Assembly (NCBI GenBank): GCA_963771505.1
Contig: CAVYTO010000002.1
Location: 1,054,001-1,118,000, forward strand
Direction: 5' to 3'
From: JAJPHW01 sp963771505
GTDB lineage: Bacteria > Acidobacteriota > Terriglobia > Terriglobales > Acidobacteriaceae
Length of the DNA stretch: 64,000 bases
Position numbers and translations under genes: made by a program. Shown here piece after piece: positions 54,806-63,923 of this stretch (positions within the stretch are counted from its first letter, which is position 1; every line of letters begins with the position of its first letter). The notes beneath the pieces were generated by a model, which saw nothing but the letters and a program-made list of their open reading frames with translations, ran no database searches and was not told where the DNA came from.

Positions 54806-54983
54806 ATTGTCATGGGATTGAGCCTGCCTTTGGACGCTTCAATCACCCAAGCCCCTCGTGGCCATTGAGGCCGTAACGGTGTGAAAAACTTTGCACACCT
54901 GAAGCAACCGCCATTCTTGAAACGAACATTGGGCTCGATTCGGTTTTCCCTGCACATAGACTTATGTTGGAGCGGGCCGAGGT

Positions 54984-55067
54984 GAAGATGGGCAGGGCAA
55001 TCTCTACGGCACCATCGAATTCGGCGGAGACTACGGCAACGGTGTGGTGTTCGAGTTCACGCCGTAG
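54984..55067 (+). pseudogene. 3' remnant of a GloVer-type repeat protein gene
   Basis: A frame reading EDGQGNLYGTIEFGG, then NGVVFEFTP and TAG at 55065-55067, matches the C-terminal unit of beta-propeller-like GNLYGTT repeats (GloVer proteins) common in Acidobacteriota. No start or further repeats are found upstream, so only the last repeat remains. Confidence 0.65.
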
Positions 55068-55099
55068 CCGCAATCTCCGCCGAAATCCCAATCGTGCCG

Positions 55100-56404
55100 T
55101 TACATGGTTTCGGTTCGTTTGCGCATGAATGCGGGCACATCCAGGTCGTCCTGACGATCAAGGGTGCCCAGCATGTTCTCCCGGATCACCGCTTCGTGAA
55201 CGGCAGCTTCCCGCGCGGCATCAAGCGCCACTACATCCGCGTGAGAAGAACTGCCCGAACCGGCACCCTCGTTCATCACCATTGACGGTGGCGGAGGCGC
55301 GTCCGCGCCCGGATCGCGGCGCTTGAAGAATTCGTCATCCTCTTGCCGTTCCCTGTGCGTGGTGAAGCTACCGGACTCGGTGGACACAACAAAACCTTTC
55401 CGACTGTGTTGAATCCGCCGTGACCGGTCGGATTCCTGGAAGCCGGTTGCAATGACGGTGATCTTGACTGCGTCCTTCATCTTCTCGTCGAGCACCGCGC
55501 CAAAGATGATGTTGGCGTCGTCATCGGCCGCATCCTGGATGATGCCGCAGGCTTCCTGAACTTCGGCCAGTTTTAGCGATGTCGACCCAGTGATGTTAAT
55601 AAGAATGCCGCGCGCACCGTCAATTGCCCCAGCTTCAAGAAGAGGCGACGCGATTGCTTTCTGCGCCGCTTCTGTGGCCCGGCGCGCGCCGCTCGAGGTG
55701 GCCGCTCCCATCACCGCGTATCCCATACCCGCCATGATCGCTTTCACGTCGGCGAAATCGCGGTTGATGATTCCGGGGATCGTGATGATGTCCGAAATTC
55801 CCTGGACGCCTTGCCGCAGAATGTCGTCCGCTACGCGGAACGATTCGAAGAAGCCCGCGTCCTGCGCGACTGCCAGCAGCTTTTCATTGGGGATTACGAT
55901 GGTGGTGTCGACTGCGTCCATCAACTCAGAAATACCGCGCTCGGCTTGCTGCATGCGGCGTTTGCCTTCGAACGCGAAGGGCTTAGTGACCACCGCAACC
56001 GTAAGAGCACCCATTTCGCTGGCCAACGAAGCAATGATCGGCGCGGCGCCGGTGCCTGTGCCCCCACCCAATCCAGTGGTGACAAACACCATATCCGCGC
56101 CTTCGAGGGCTTCGATAATCTTGTCGGAATCTTCAAGCGCAGCCTTGCGCCCGATTTCAGGGTTGGCCCCAGCGCCGAGACCATTCGTCAGCTTGACGCC
56201 GAGTTGGATTTTCACCGGTGCGTTGCACATGCGTAAAGCCTGTAGATCGGTGTTGGCTACGATGAACTCGATGCCCTCCATACCGGCATCGATCATGCGG
56301 TTGACGGCGTTCCCGCCGCCGCCCCCAACGCCAATCACTTTAATCTTGGCGTCGTTGCGGGCGTCTTCGTTAAAACTGATTCGGATGTCGGTTTCCTTTT
56401 TCAT
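55100..56404 (-). CDS. ftsZ: Cell-division GTPase FtsZ
   Basis: Tubulin homologue that forms the Z ring. ATG 56404 (with GAGG upstream) gives 434 residues; GTG 56413 is an alternative. The N-terminal domain has IKVIGVGGGGGNAVNRMI, the tubulin signature GGGTGTG, and NTDLQAL. The C-terminal linker is Asp/Ser/Gly-rich, and the conserved C-terminal peptide DDLDVPAFMRKR, which binds FtsA and others, is intact near the end. It follows ftsA by 88 bases in transcription and is the last division gene here. Directly downstream lies degraded DNA with the toxin and GloVer remnants. Confidence 0.97.
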   Translation of the reverse strand: MKKETDIRISFNEDARNDAKIKVIGVGGGGGNAVNRMIDAGMEGIEFIVANTDLQALRMCNAPVKIQLGVKLTNGLGAGANPEIGRKAALEDSDKIIEALEGADMVFVTTGLGGGTGTGAAPIIASLASEMGALTVAVVTKPFAFEGKRRMQQAERGISELMDAVDTTIVIPNEKLLAVAQDAGFFESFRVADDILRQGVQGISDIITIPGIINRDFADVKAIMAGMGYAVMGAATSSGARRATEAAQKAIASPLLEAGAIDGARGILINITGSTSLKLAEVQEACGIIQDAADDDANIIFGAVLDEKMKDAVKITVIATGFQESDRSRRIQHSRKGFVVSTESGSFTTHRERQEDDEFFKRRDPGADAPPPPSMVMNEGAGSGSSSHADVVALDAAREAAVHEAVIRENMLGTLDRQDDLDVPAFMRKRTETM

Positions 56405-56492
56405 TGTCCCCACCTCAGTGAATTTTTTGCTGCATCCATCGGCCCTGCATTGCGAATTTTCAACCGCACTCTAATTCCGCCAAGCCGAGTGC

Positions 56493-57713
56493 TCACGCGC
56501 CCTTCTTGGCAAACATCGATTTCAAACGCGAACTCCAACGCAAATCTTGCAAGCCCCGCGCTACCCTTGATCGCTGCCCGTAGAACACCATGCCGAGGAC
56601 GGTGGCGAACTCCGGTTCGGCGAGCGTGCTGGGCATGCGAGCCAGCGGCATGGGCCCGGCCAATCGCACCGGACGCCGGAGCACCGATTCCGCCACGTCC
56701 CACACCCCCGGCAAACGCGATCCCCCGCCGGTCAGAACAATTCCGCCGGCGCAGATGTCCGCCATTCCCGCCTGGCGCAGGTTGTCTCGCAACATTTCGA
56801 ATAGTTCACGGGCGCGCGGCTCAAGAATTTCGGCAATGGTTCTTTGCGAAATCAAGCGTGAAGGCCGGTCGCCGACTGACGGGACTTCGATCTCATTTCC
56901 TTCTGGAACCAGCGTCACAACGGTGTTTCCGAAAGACTTTTTGATCTTCTCCGCTTCGTTTGCCGGAGTGCTTAATCCGAACGACAGATCGCTGGTGAAG
57001 TGATCTCCGCCCACCGGAATTCCCGCTGAGTGGATCACCGCTCCATCGTGGAAGATGACCAGGCTTGTCGACCCCGCGCCCAGGTCTGCCAGACAGATGC
57101 CTAGCTCGCGTTCATCGCTGCTGAGCACCGCGTCCGCGCAAGCCAGAGGTTCAAACACAGTGTCGTCGACGTGGACACCGGCCCGGTTAACCGCGGTGAC
57201 CACGTTTTGCGCGGCACTCGCCGACGCCGTGACCATATGCACCCGCACTTCCAAGCGGGTCGCCATCATCCCCAACGGGTCCTGCACGCCGCCTTGTCCG
57301 TCAAGGATGAACTCCTGCGGCAAGAGATGAAGAATGTCGCGATCGGGAGGAAGTGGTATAGATCGAGCTTTCTCCACCGCCTGGCGAATTTCTTCGCGCC
57401 CGATCTCGCGGCATCGGTTGCCAAAATTGATGCCGCCGTGACTGTTCACGCCGCGAACATGCCCGCCAGCCGCGCCTAGAATCGCATGCTCAATAGGAAC
57501 ACCAGCTGTGTCCTCCGCGCGCTCGACGGCCTTTTGAATGGAAGTAACGGCTTTATCCAAGTCGACGATAACGCCCTTGCGCGACCCTCGCGATTCCGCC
57601 ACGCCGTGACCGCGATAGCGCAAACCGCCTTCCGTCATCTCCGCGGTCAGCACACATGTCTTCGCGCTGCCTACGTCAATCGCCGTTAATAAATGCTCGA
57701 ACTGGCTCGCCAT
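56493..57713 (-). CDS. ftsA: Cell-division protein FtsA
   Basis: Actin-like membrane tether for FtsZ. The 406-residue protein begins LLTAIDVGSAKTCVLTAE (phosphate-binding loop 1) and includes IGREEIRQAVEKARS (1C domain region), DLGAGSTSLVIFHDG (phosphate 2), and GIVLTGGGSRLPG (adenosine motif). The C-terminus has a basic, amphipathic helix (LKSMFAKKG) that should bind the membrane. The start is 2 bases after the ftsQ stop, and ftsZ follows, giving the classic ftsQAZ order. Confidence 0.96.
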   Translation of the reverse strand: MASQFEHLLTAIDVGSAKTCVLTAEMTEGGLRYRGHGVAESRGSRKGVIVDLDKAVTSIQKAVERAEDTAGVPIEHAILGAAGGHVRGVNSHGGINFGNRCREIGREEIRQAVEKARSIPLPPDRDILHLLPQEFILDGQGGVQDPLGMMATRLEVRVHMVTASASAAQNVVTAVNRAGVHVDDTVFEPLACADAVLSSDERELGICLADLGAGSTSLVIFHDGAVIHSAGIPVGGDHFTSDLSFGLSTPANEAEKIKKSFGNTVVTLVPEGNEIEVPSVGDRPSRLISQRTIAEILEPRARELFEMLRDNLRQAGMADICAGGIVLTGGGSRLPGVWDVAESVLRRPVRLAGPMPLARMPSTLAEPEFATVLGMVFYGQRSRVARGLQDLRWSSRLKSMFAKKGA

Positions 57714-57715
57714 AT

Positions 57716-58969
57716 CTAGGGATGGTCCTGTGCATTGGCGGAAGCCTGCTTTCCGCTCGGTTTATTTTTTGCTGCAGCCTTCTTTGCGACTTTTTTTCCA
57801 GCAGTCGGTTTAGCCTTCGAAGTTGCGACGCGATGTAACTTTGGCTTCTGTTTGGCGGCGGCATGATGCGGAGGAACGGCCACGCTTTTCGGCTTGGCTG
57901 CGTGATCGACGGCAGCGGTTTTCGTGGGAACAGTTTCTGGCTGGTCCAGTGTTTGTCGCATCACCAGGGCCGCTTGCTTCACCCCGGCCGACATCGCTGC
58001 GCGCATGGCAGAAGGCGACATCGGAGCTGGTCTTGCCGCTCCTTCCATATCCGGATTCACGATGATCTGCCGGTCGTATCGCAAATCCACCGATTCGACC
58101 TTGCCGAACTGCTGCCGCCACTCGCGGATATGCGAAACGTATCGCTGATATCGCTCGAGGTAATTTGAAGATCCCAAATGCACCAGAACTTCGCCTTGGG
58201 GATCGTTGGCCAGAACCTTCACGTCGTCGGGATCCGAAAGGTCCGCCTCGCTCAAATCCTGCGAGCGCCGTGCGCCGTCGGAATCAAGCTCACTAATAAG
58301 ATCGTTGTAAATCTTCATGCGCGCCGACCGCGTCGAAAGGGGTTCACCGGAATTTGAACCCACGATCACAGGAAACGAATATTTAGTTTTCCCCGGCTGC
58401 GGTAAGTCCATTAATGCCCCGGAAGCGTCGGTCAGCAGAAATTTCGATCCTACCCGGACGAATGCCACCGGATTGCGCTCGTGAATTTCGATTCGCAAAT
58501 GGTTGGGCGCGAATCGCATGACGCTGGCGGATTCAACCCAGGGAATTTGCTCTAGCTGTTGCTTGCGTTGATCCAGAGGGACGAAAAAGATGTTTCGGCC
58601 GATGTCGCCGCCCATGACCTCGATGACCTGCGCTCGCGTGACATTCTTATTGCCGGAAACATCGATGTCATCGCTTGATTCAACGCGGAAGCGCCACGAG
58701 TGCTCGCCGTAGTGATAGACGGCCGCCACCGCTGAAGTGCACAGGGCTACAAGCGTCAGCACGGCTGCACCCCAAAGAAGTTTGGCTGCGGTTTTTTTTG
58801 GGAGGGTTCCGCGACGGACCGGGACACGTTTCTGTCCGCGCAGGAAGGGCGATTCCTGCTCCGCATCCAGATCGAGTAGGCGCGAATCTTCTATTTCGTC
58901 GCGCGAGGGCTCGCTTGGCGGCGGGTACAACTCTTCCTGCGAGATGGTGGAACCTGCCTTCCGTGCCAT
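57716..58969 (-). CDS. ftsQ: Cell-division protein FtsQ with long C-terminal tail
   Basis: Single-pass divisome protein. ATG 58969 gives 417 residues. A cytoplasmic N-terminus (about 1-60) is followed by one membrane helix (about 65-88, LLWGAAVLTLVALCTSAVAAV), then the POTRA domain (FRVESSDDIDVSGNKNVTRAQVIEVMG) and the beta domain (IPWVESASVMRFAPNHLRIEIHERNPVAFV). The last about 110 residues are Lys/Ala/Pro/Gln-rich and low complexity (AKQKPKLHRVATSKAKPTAG), a tail not found in E. coli FtsQ. It is coupled to ftsA. Confidence 0.93.
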   Translation of the reverse strand: MARKAGSTISQEELYPPPSEPSRDEIEDSRLLDLDAEQESPFLRGQKRVPVRRGTLPKKTAAKLLWGAAVLTLVALCTSAVAAVYHYGEHSWRFRVESSDDIDVSGNKNVTRAQVIEVMGGDIGRNIFFVPLDQRKQQLEQIPWVESASVMRFAPNHLRIEIHERNPVAFVRVGSKFLLTDASGALMDLPQPGKTKYSFPVIVGSNSGEPLSTRSARMKIYNDLISELDSDGARRSQDLSEADLSDPDDVKVLANDPQGEVLVHLGSSNYLERYQRYVSHIREWRQQFGKVESVDLRYDRQIIVNPDMEGAARPAPMSPSAMRAAMSAGVKQAALVMRQTLDQPETVPTKTAAVDHAAKPKSVAVPPHHAAAKQKPKLHRVATSKAKPTAGKKVAKKAAAKNKPSGKQASANAQDHP

Positions 58970-59136
58970 CAAATCAGGTCAGTTGTCGTCAGGGAATCGA
59001 GAGCAAAATCAATATAACTTCTTTTCGCTGCATCACGACAGAAAAATTTTGTTTTGTTTTGCACAGGAGTGCCGCTGCACAAGGTCGACCAGCGGACTTG
59101 AGTCCAAGACGTTCAGGACTAGGTCGCCGTGCGGAA

Positions 59137-61554
59137 TTAATTCCTCAACGTCTTCCCGGTTTTTAGCGTGTATTGAATCCGCTCTTGCGTCTTCTTCTCG
59201 CCGCAAAGCGACTTGAAACCTTCCCGCTCTAAATCCAAAACATATTGCTCGCTGACCGGCGTCCCCGGCGTGATCTTGCCCCCACACAGAACTTCCGCGA
59301 TTTTCGTCGCCAGTTTTACCTCGTACTCAGTGATGTAGTCACCCTGCCGCATGATGTGGATGCCCATTCGCAGGGTGGCGAGCATGCTTTCGCCGGGGGC
59401 TGGAATGTCCGTCCGCATTTGCGGAGGCTCGTATCCAGCGTTTACCAATTCAAGCGCTCGCGCCTTTGCGTCCGACAACAAGCGGTCACGATTGATTGTG
59501 ATACGGTCCGACTCCGTTAAAAATCCCAGGTTGCGCGCCTCTAAAGCGGAAGTTGCCACTTTTCCGGTGGCAATCGTTTCAAACGCTTTTTTCATCGACT
59601 CCATTAATTCAACCGATTCTCCGCGACCGCCCGGGCGGATCGCCGACGCTTCATCCACCGCTCGCAGCAACATTTCTTTGCAGCCGCCACCGCCGGGAAG
59701 AAGTCCTACGCCGACTTCCACCAAACCCGTGTAAAGTTCAGCATGCGCCTGACGAGCTGCCGCATGGAGCGAAATTTCCGTGCCTCCGCCGAGACACAGC
59801 CCGAACGCCGACACCACAACCGGCTTGGGAGAAAACTTGATGGCCTGAGTCATGTTTTGAAACTGCTTGATCATCAGGTCAACGTCATCCCACTCGCCGT
59901 CCTGAACCGCCATCAGCAAAAGCATGAGGTTTGCGCCTACGGAGAAGTTCGTGGCATCGTTTGTAATTACGAATCCGTCGAAGGCGTCACCAGCCCCACC
60001 GGGCTTCAGGGTTTGGCTGATCAGGCCGATGATGTCGCCACCCAGCGAATTCATTTTGCTGTGAAACTCAATGCATCCCACGCCGTCGCCGAGGTCAACC
60101 AACGACGCGCCGGAATTCTTCTTCACAACACCACTCGATTTCTTGGCCACCCAAACGGACCAAACCCCGGACGGCACATCAACCGGGAGTAGATCTGCGC
60201 TCGCTACGTCGAAATACGCCCGACCAGAATTCGAAATAGGTGCGTCTTCGTACCAAGTCTTCCTCCCCGCATCGAGCAGCTTCTTCACGTTGTCCGCAAC
60301 TGGCTTGTTCTCGGCCTCCATTCGCGCGACCGTGACTTTCACTCCTGCCGCGTCCCATAGCTCAAACGGACCCATCTCCCAATTGAAGCCCAGGCGCATG
60401 GCCCGGTCGATCTCGACAACAGAATCGGAAATTTCTGGAATTCGATTTGCGCAATAGGTCCACAGGTCCGATAAGACTTGCCATAAAAACGCTCCCGCTT
60501 TGTCGCCCTTCGGCGATTGACCGCCATCAAGTCCAAGCAGCATTCGAACTCTAGCCCCGGTGTCATCCAAATTCTTGGCCATGTCGAGAGACGGGAATTT
60601 AGGCTTTTGCCGCGGACGATACTCCAGCGTTTTCCAGTCGATCGCCATCCGCTCGTCTTCTTTGCCATCGGAGCTTTTGACTTTTTTGTAGAAGCCACCG
60701 CGGGTTTTATCGCCAAGCCACTTGCGCTCGATCATTTGCTTATAAAAATCCGGCAGACCGAGAATTGAACCATCCGAAGACTTGGGCATGTTACCCACTA
60801 CGTGACCGAGAATATCGAGGCCAACTAAATCGATGGTGCGGAAGGTCGCCGACTTCGGCCAACCCAAAATCTGTCCCGTGAGGGCGTCAACGTCTTCAAT
60901 CGAGAAATCCATGTCTTTCATCAAACGCATCACGTTCAGCACGGAGAATGTCCCGATCCGATTTCCGATAAAGTTCGGCGTGTCTTTAGCCCAAACGACG
61001 CCCTTGCCCAGTTGCACATCACAGAAATGCGCAACGGCTTCCATCGCGGCGCGGTCAGCTTCGGGCGTAGGAATTATTTCCAGCAACCGCATATAGCGCG
61101 GCGGATTGAAGAAATGAGTTCCGAACCAATTGCGGCGAAAATCTGTGCTAAAACCCTGCGCGATACTCGCAACCGGCAATCCACTTGTGTTAGTGGTAAT
61201 AATTGTGCCTGGCTTGCGCACCGCTTCCACTCGCTTGAGCAGAGCACGCTTGATGTCTAGATTTTCGACGACCGCTTCGATGATCCAGTCGGCATCGGAC
61301 AGCTTTTTCAGATCGTCGTCGAAATTGCCGATCGTCACCAGCCTCGCACGCGAAGCATCCATAAACGCGGCTGGCTTCGATTTCTTCGCGGCATCAAGAC
61401 CCGCAGCCGCGATCTTGTTGCGTGAAGCCGCATCTGAGTCCGCCGGAACAATGTCCAATAAATAGCTCGGAACGCCAGCATTCGCAAAATGCGCGGCAAT
61501 GCGAGCACCCATGGTGCCCGCGCCAAGAATTGCGACTTTATGGATGCGCTTCAT
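59137..61554 (-). CDS. Fused 3-hydroxyacyl-CoA dehydrogenase / enoyl-CoA hydratase
   Basis: Bifunctional beta-oxidation enzyme, about 805 residues from ATG 61554 (GAGGGA upstream). Domain order is dehydrogenase first: NAD-binding VAILGAGTMGARIAAHF (about 6-22), and the C-terminal dehydrogenase domain with GWPKSATFRTIDLVGLDILGH. An enoyl-CoA hydratase/isomerase-like domain follows at about 480-700, with the oxyanion-hole segment AFGLCLGGGTEISLHAAARQAHAELYTGLVEVGVGLLPGGGG. This is the reverse order of E. coli FadB but common in many bacteria. No thiolase (fadA) gene adjoins it in this window. It should act in the cytoplasm on fatty acyl-CoA. Confidence 0.92.
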   Translation of the reverse strand: MKRIHKVAILGAGTMGARIAAHFANAGVPSYLLDIVPADSDAASRNKIAAAGLDAAKKSKPAAFMDASRARLVTIGNFDDDLKKLSDADWIIEAVVENLDIKRALLKRVEAVRKPGTIITTNTSGLPVASIAQGFSTDFRRNWFGTHFFNPPRYMRLLEIIPTPEADRAAMEAVAHFCDVQLGKGVVWAKDTPNFIGNRIGTFSVLNVMRLMKDMDFSIEDVDALTGQILGWPKSATFRTIDLVGLDILGHVVGNMPKSSDGSILGLPDFYKQMIERKWLGDKTRGGFYKKVKSSDGKEDERMAIDWKTLEYRPRQKPKFPSLDMAKNLDDTGARVRMLLGLDGGQSPKGDKAGAFLWQVLSDLWTYCANRIPEISDSVVEIDRAMRLGFNWEMGPFELWDAAGVKVTVARMEAENKPVADNVKKLLDAGRKTWYEDAPISNSGRAYFDVASADLLPVDVPSGVWSVWVAKKSSGVVKKNSGASLVDLGDGVGCIEFHSKMNSLGGDIIGLISQTLKPGGAGDAFDGFVITNDATNFSVGANLMLLLMAVQDGEWDDVDLMIKQFQNMTQAIKFSPKPVVVSAFGLCLGGGTEISLHAAARQAHAELYTGLVEVGVGLLPGGGGCKEMLLRAVDEASAIRPGGRGESVELMESMKKAFETIATGKVATSALEARNLGFLTESDRITINRDRLLSDAKARALELVNAGYEPPQMRTDIPAPGESMLATLRMGIHIMRQGDYITEYEVKLATKIAEVLCGGKITPGTPVSEQYVLDLEREGFKSLCGEKKTQERIQYTLKTGKTLRN

Positions 61555-61607
61555 GTATTCCCTCTTTTTGTCCACCAGCGCGGCGGTAAGCAAGTTGCCG
61601 CCTCGTG

Positions 61608-62303
61608 CTACGCGATCAACTTTGCCAGACCGAATGCGGCTGCTGCGGCCAGACCGCCGATGATCATCGTCTGGGCGCCGCTTTTCAACGGACTCGCGCC
61701 CGTGAATTGTCCCTTCATGTAGCCAAAGATTCCCAACGCCGCCAGGGTGACTGCGGCTGACACAACCAACGCTTTGCCGGCGTTCGCCATCGCGATGTAG
61801 GGTGTCAGCGGTACGAAACCGCCCACAATATAGGCTGTCGCAATCGTTGCGGCGCTGTTGCGCGCTCTTTCAGGTTCCGGCTGCTCAAGGCCCAGTTCGT
61901 AGCGCATCATAAAATCCACCCACGCGTCAGGACGTTCGCTCAACGCCTCCACAATCGGCTTGCTGTGATCTCTCGTGATGCCGTAGGCCTCGAACGCTTT
62001 GCTCACCTCATTTTTTTCTTCTTCCGGAATCTCCTTGATCTCCCGATATTCCCGCTCGCGTTCCTGCTCATAGTGCTCCGCATCGCCGCGCGCAGCCAGA
62101 TACCCGCCGAGGCCCATGGCAATCGATCCTGCCGCAATTTCAGCCAGTCCTCCCACCACGATCAGCCGCGTGCTCTGCACCGCGCCGGAGAGCCCTGCCG
62201 CCAAAGCAAAGGGCACCGTCAAGCCATCGGACATGCCGATGACGATGTCGCGAACAAAATTACCTGAAGTGAAATGTTGTTCTTTGTGGGCGATTCGCGA
62301 CAT
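61608..62303 (-). CDS. VIT1/CCC1-family transporter
   Basis: Membrane protein of the VIT1/CCC1 family, which carries Fe2+ or Mn2+ in eukaryotes and bacteria. The 231-residue protein has RDIVIGMSDGLTVPFALAAGLSGA (first helix, with the conserved Asp), about four further helices, and between helices 2 and 3 a long charged segment (EREREYREIKEIPEEEKNEV) that corresponds to the cytoplasmic metal-binding domain rich in Glu. The ATG abuts the NUDIX stop, so the two are coupled. Metal specificity cannot be deduced. Confidence 0.85.
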   Translation of the reverse strand: MSRIAHKEQHFTSGNFVRDIVIGMSDGLTVPFALAAGLSGAVQSTRLIVVGGLAEIAAGSIAMGLGGYLAARGDAEHYEQEREREYREIKEIPEEEKNEVSKAFEAYGITRDHSKPIVEALSERPDAWVDFMMRYELGLEQPEPERARNSAATIATAYIVGGFVPLTPYIAMANAGKALVVSAAVTLAALGIFGYMKGQFTGASPLKSGAQTMIIGGLAAAAAFGLAKLIA

Positions 62304-62831
62304 TTACGCCCCGCCTTCCAGCGCTTGACTTGGACTTCCGTCGGAAAACTCCGCCGCCAAATAGCTCTCCGCTTTGCGCAACATTTCTTTCTCGCCCTTG
62401 TAAGCCAAGCGGCTCGCCGCCTCAGAAAGGGGAATCCACAGCGCTCTCTTCACTTCAATCCGCATTTCTTCCTCAATCAGGTCGATTTGGCCTGAGACGC
62501 ACCGCAGCAGGTAGAAACTCACGATTTTGAAGACCCTCTCCTGATCGCCCCAAGTGCGGATGTAGAAGTACTTAATGTCGCCGAGCTTTGTAATGATTGT
62601 CGCCGTGAGCCCCGTCTCTTCGGCCACCTCCCGGATAGCGGCCTGCTCAGGTTTCTCAGGTTCATCAACCAGTCCTTTGGGCAAAGCAAGTAACACTTTT
62701 TGCGATTTTCTTTTCCTTGGCGTGACGGCCGGAACCGGAGGCGACTCCCGTTGAGGCTCAATTACGGCCACTTCCCAGCCATTGGCCCCTGGCCGGACAA
62801 CCACGCCCCCCGCTGAAACCTCTCGCGCCAT
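62304..62831 (-). CDS. NUDIX hydrolase
   Basis: A 175-residue pyrophosphohydrolase. The Nudix box is complete: GLVDEPEKPEQAAIREVAEE and then TGL, fitting GX5EX7REUXEEXGU with the catalytic Glu residues in place. The N-terminal segment is SAGGVVVRPGANGWEVAVIEP, and there is a Lys/Arg-rich loop (PRKRKSQKVLLALPKGLV). The substrate (nucleoside diphosphate derivative, CoA, ADP-ribose or mRNA cap) is not readable. It is the first gene of a likely run with the VIT1-type transporter and the fused beta-oxidation gene. Confidence 0.9.
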   Translation of the reverse strand: MAREVSAGGVVVRPGANGWEVAVIEPQRESPPVPAVTPRKRKSQKVLLALPKGLVDEPEKPEQAAIREVAEETGLTATIITKLGDIKYFYIRTWGDQERVFKIVSFYLLRCVSGQIDLIEEEMRIEVKRALWIPLSEAASRLAYKGEKEMLRKAESYLAAEFSDGSPSQALEGGA

Positions 62832-63009
62832 TCGCTCAAGTTATCAGGAACACGGGACTTAGTCACTCTATCAGGGCTGGGTAATGGGTCCGGGGTAATC
62901 TGGCAATCCACGACATTAAATGGAACAATGAGTTCACGCGATTGGCCCTACAGTTGCGGCTTTGGTGGCAGTTCGCGCTTATTAGCCGGGCTTCGGGTTT
63001 AGAACTGTT

Positions 63010-63918
63010 ATGGAGTCATTTGGCAAAATCATTCGCTCCGTGCAAGCCTTTAGCCGGGAATTAACGGGGCAAGGGCAGGCGGAAACCGAATCACGTCCCT
63101 CCATCGGACTGGCGCTCGGAGGCGGATTCGCTCGCGGCATTGCCCACGTTGGCGTACTGAAAGTTCTTGAAGAAGAGAACATCCCCATCGAGTGCATAGC
63201 CGGAACCAGCGTCGGCGCACTCATCGGTGCCGCTTACTGTAGCGGCGTCACCACGAAAGAACTGGAAGTGATGGCCACGCAGGTACGATTCAAGCATTTT
63301 GCCAAGTGGACTCTCTCCCGCTATGGATTCGCGAGCAACGCGCGAATGATCGGATTTCTCAATCGAATTCTGAAGGTCAAGACATTTGAAGAACTGCACA
63401 TTCCACTCGCGGTGACCGCAACCGATTTTTCGACCGGAGACGGCGTTGTCTTTCAAGCCGGACCGTTGGTCGATCCCGTACGCGCTAGTTGCGCTTATCC
63501 TGGCATGTTTCTGCCGGTAGAAATCGGCGGCAAGCTGCACGTGGATGGAATGCTGGCTCACGCAGTCCCCACCCGGCCCTTGCGTCAGATGGGTGCAGAG
63601 CGCGTTCTAGCAGTTCAATTGCGCGGTACATGGACCCACGGAGACGCCGGACCGCGGCACTTATTCGACGTCATTGGACAGTGCTTTGCGATTGCTCAGG
63701 AAATGAACAGCGGCGTATGGAAGCAGGCTGCGGATCTTGTGATTGAGCCGAACGTGACGGGATTTAAGTACGACGACTTCGAACGCAGCGCTGAAATGAT
63801 CCATGCCGGGGAAGTCGCCACCCGCGCCGCGATCCCCGAACTGCGCAAGTGGCTGGAGAGCACTACTTCGAGAGTCACACTGCCACTACGTCAACGCGCC
63901 ACCCTTCCCGCGGACTGA
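63010..63918 (+). CDS. Patatin-like phospholipase
   Basis: Lipid acyl hydrolase with the Ser-Asp dyad of the patatin family. The 302-residue protein has the oxyanion loop GGGFARG, the nucleophile in GTSVGAL (Ser about 67) and the catalytic Asp in VDGMLAH. No signal peptide is apparent; it lacks a C-terminal beta-barrel, so it is a cytoplasmic or membrane-associated, stand-alone type (RssA-like in size). It is divergent from the NUDIX gene (178-base gap). It could act in membrane turnover or as an effector; the substrate is unknown. Confidence 0.9.
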   Translation: MESFGKIIRSVQAFSRELTGQGQAETESRPSIGLALGGGFARGIAHVGVLKVLEEENIPIECIAGTSVGALIGAAYCSGVTTKELEVMATQVRFKHFAKWTLSRYGFASNARMIGFLNRILKVKTFEELHIPLAVTATDFSTGDGVVFQAGPLVDPVRASCAYPGMFLPVEIGGKLHVDGMLAHAVPTRPLRQMGAERVLAVQLRGTWTHGDAGPRHLFDVIGQCFAIAQEMNSGVWKQAADLVIEPNVTGFKYDDFERSAEMIHAGEVATRAAIPELRKWLESTTSRVTLPLRQRATLPAD

Positions 63919-63923
63919 AGCAA

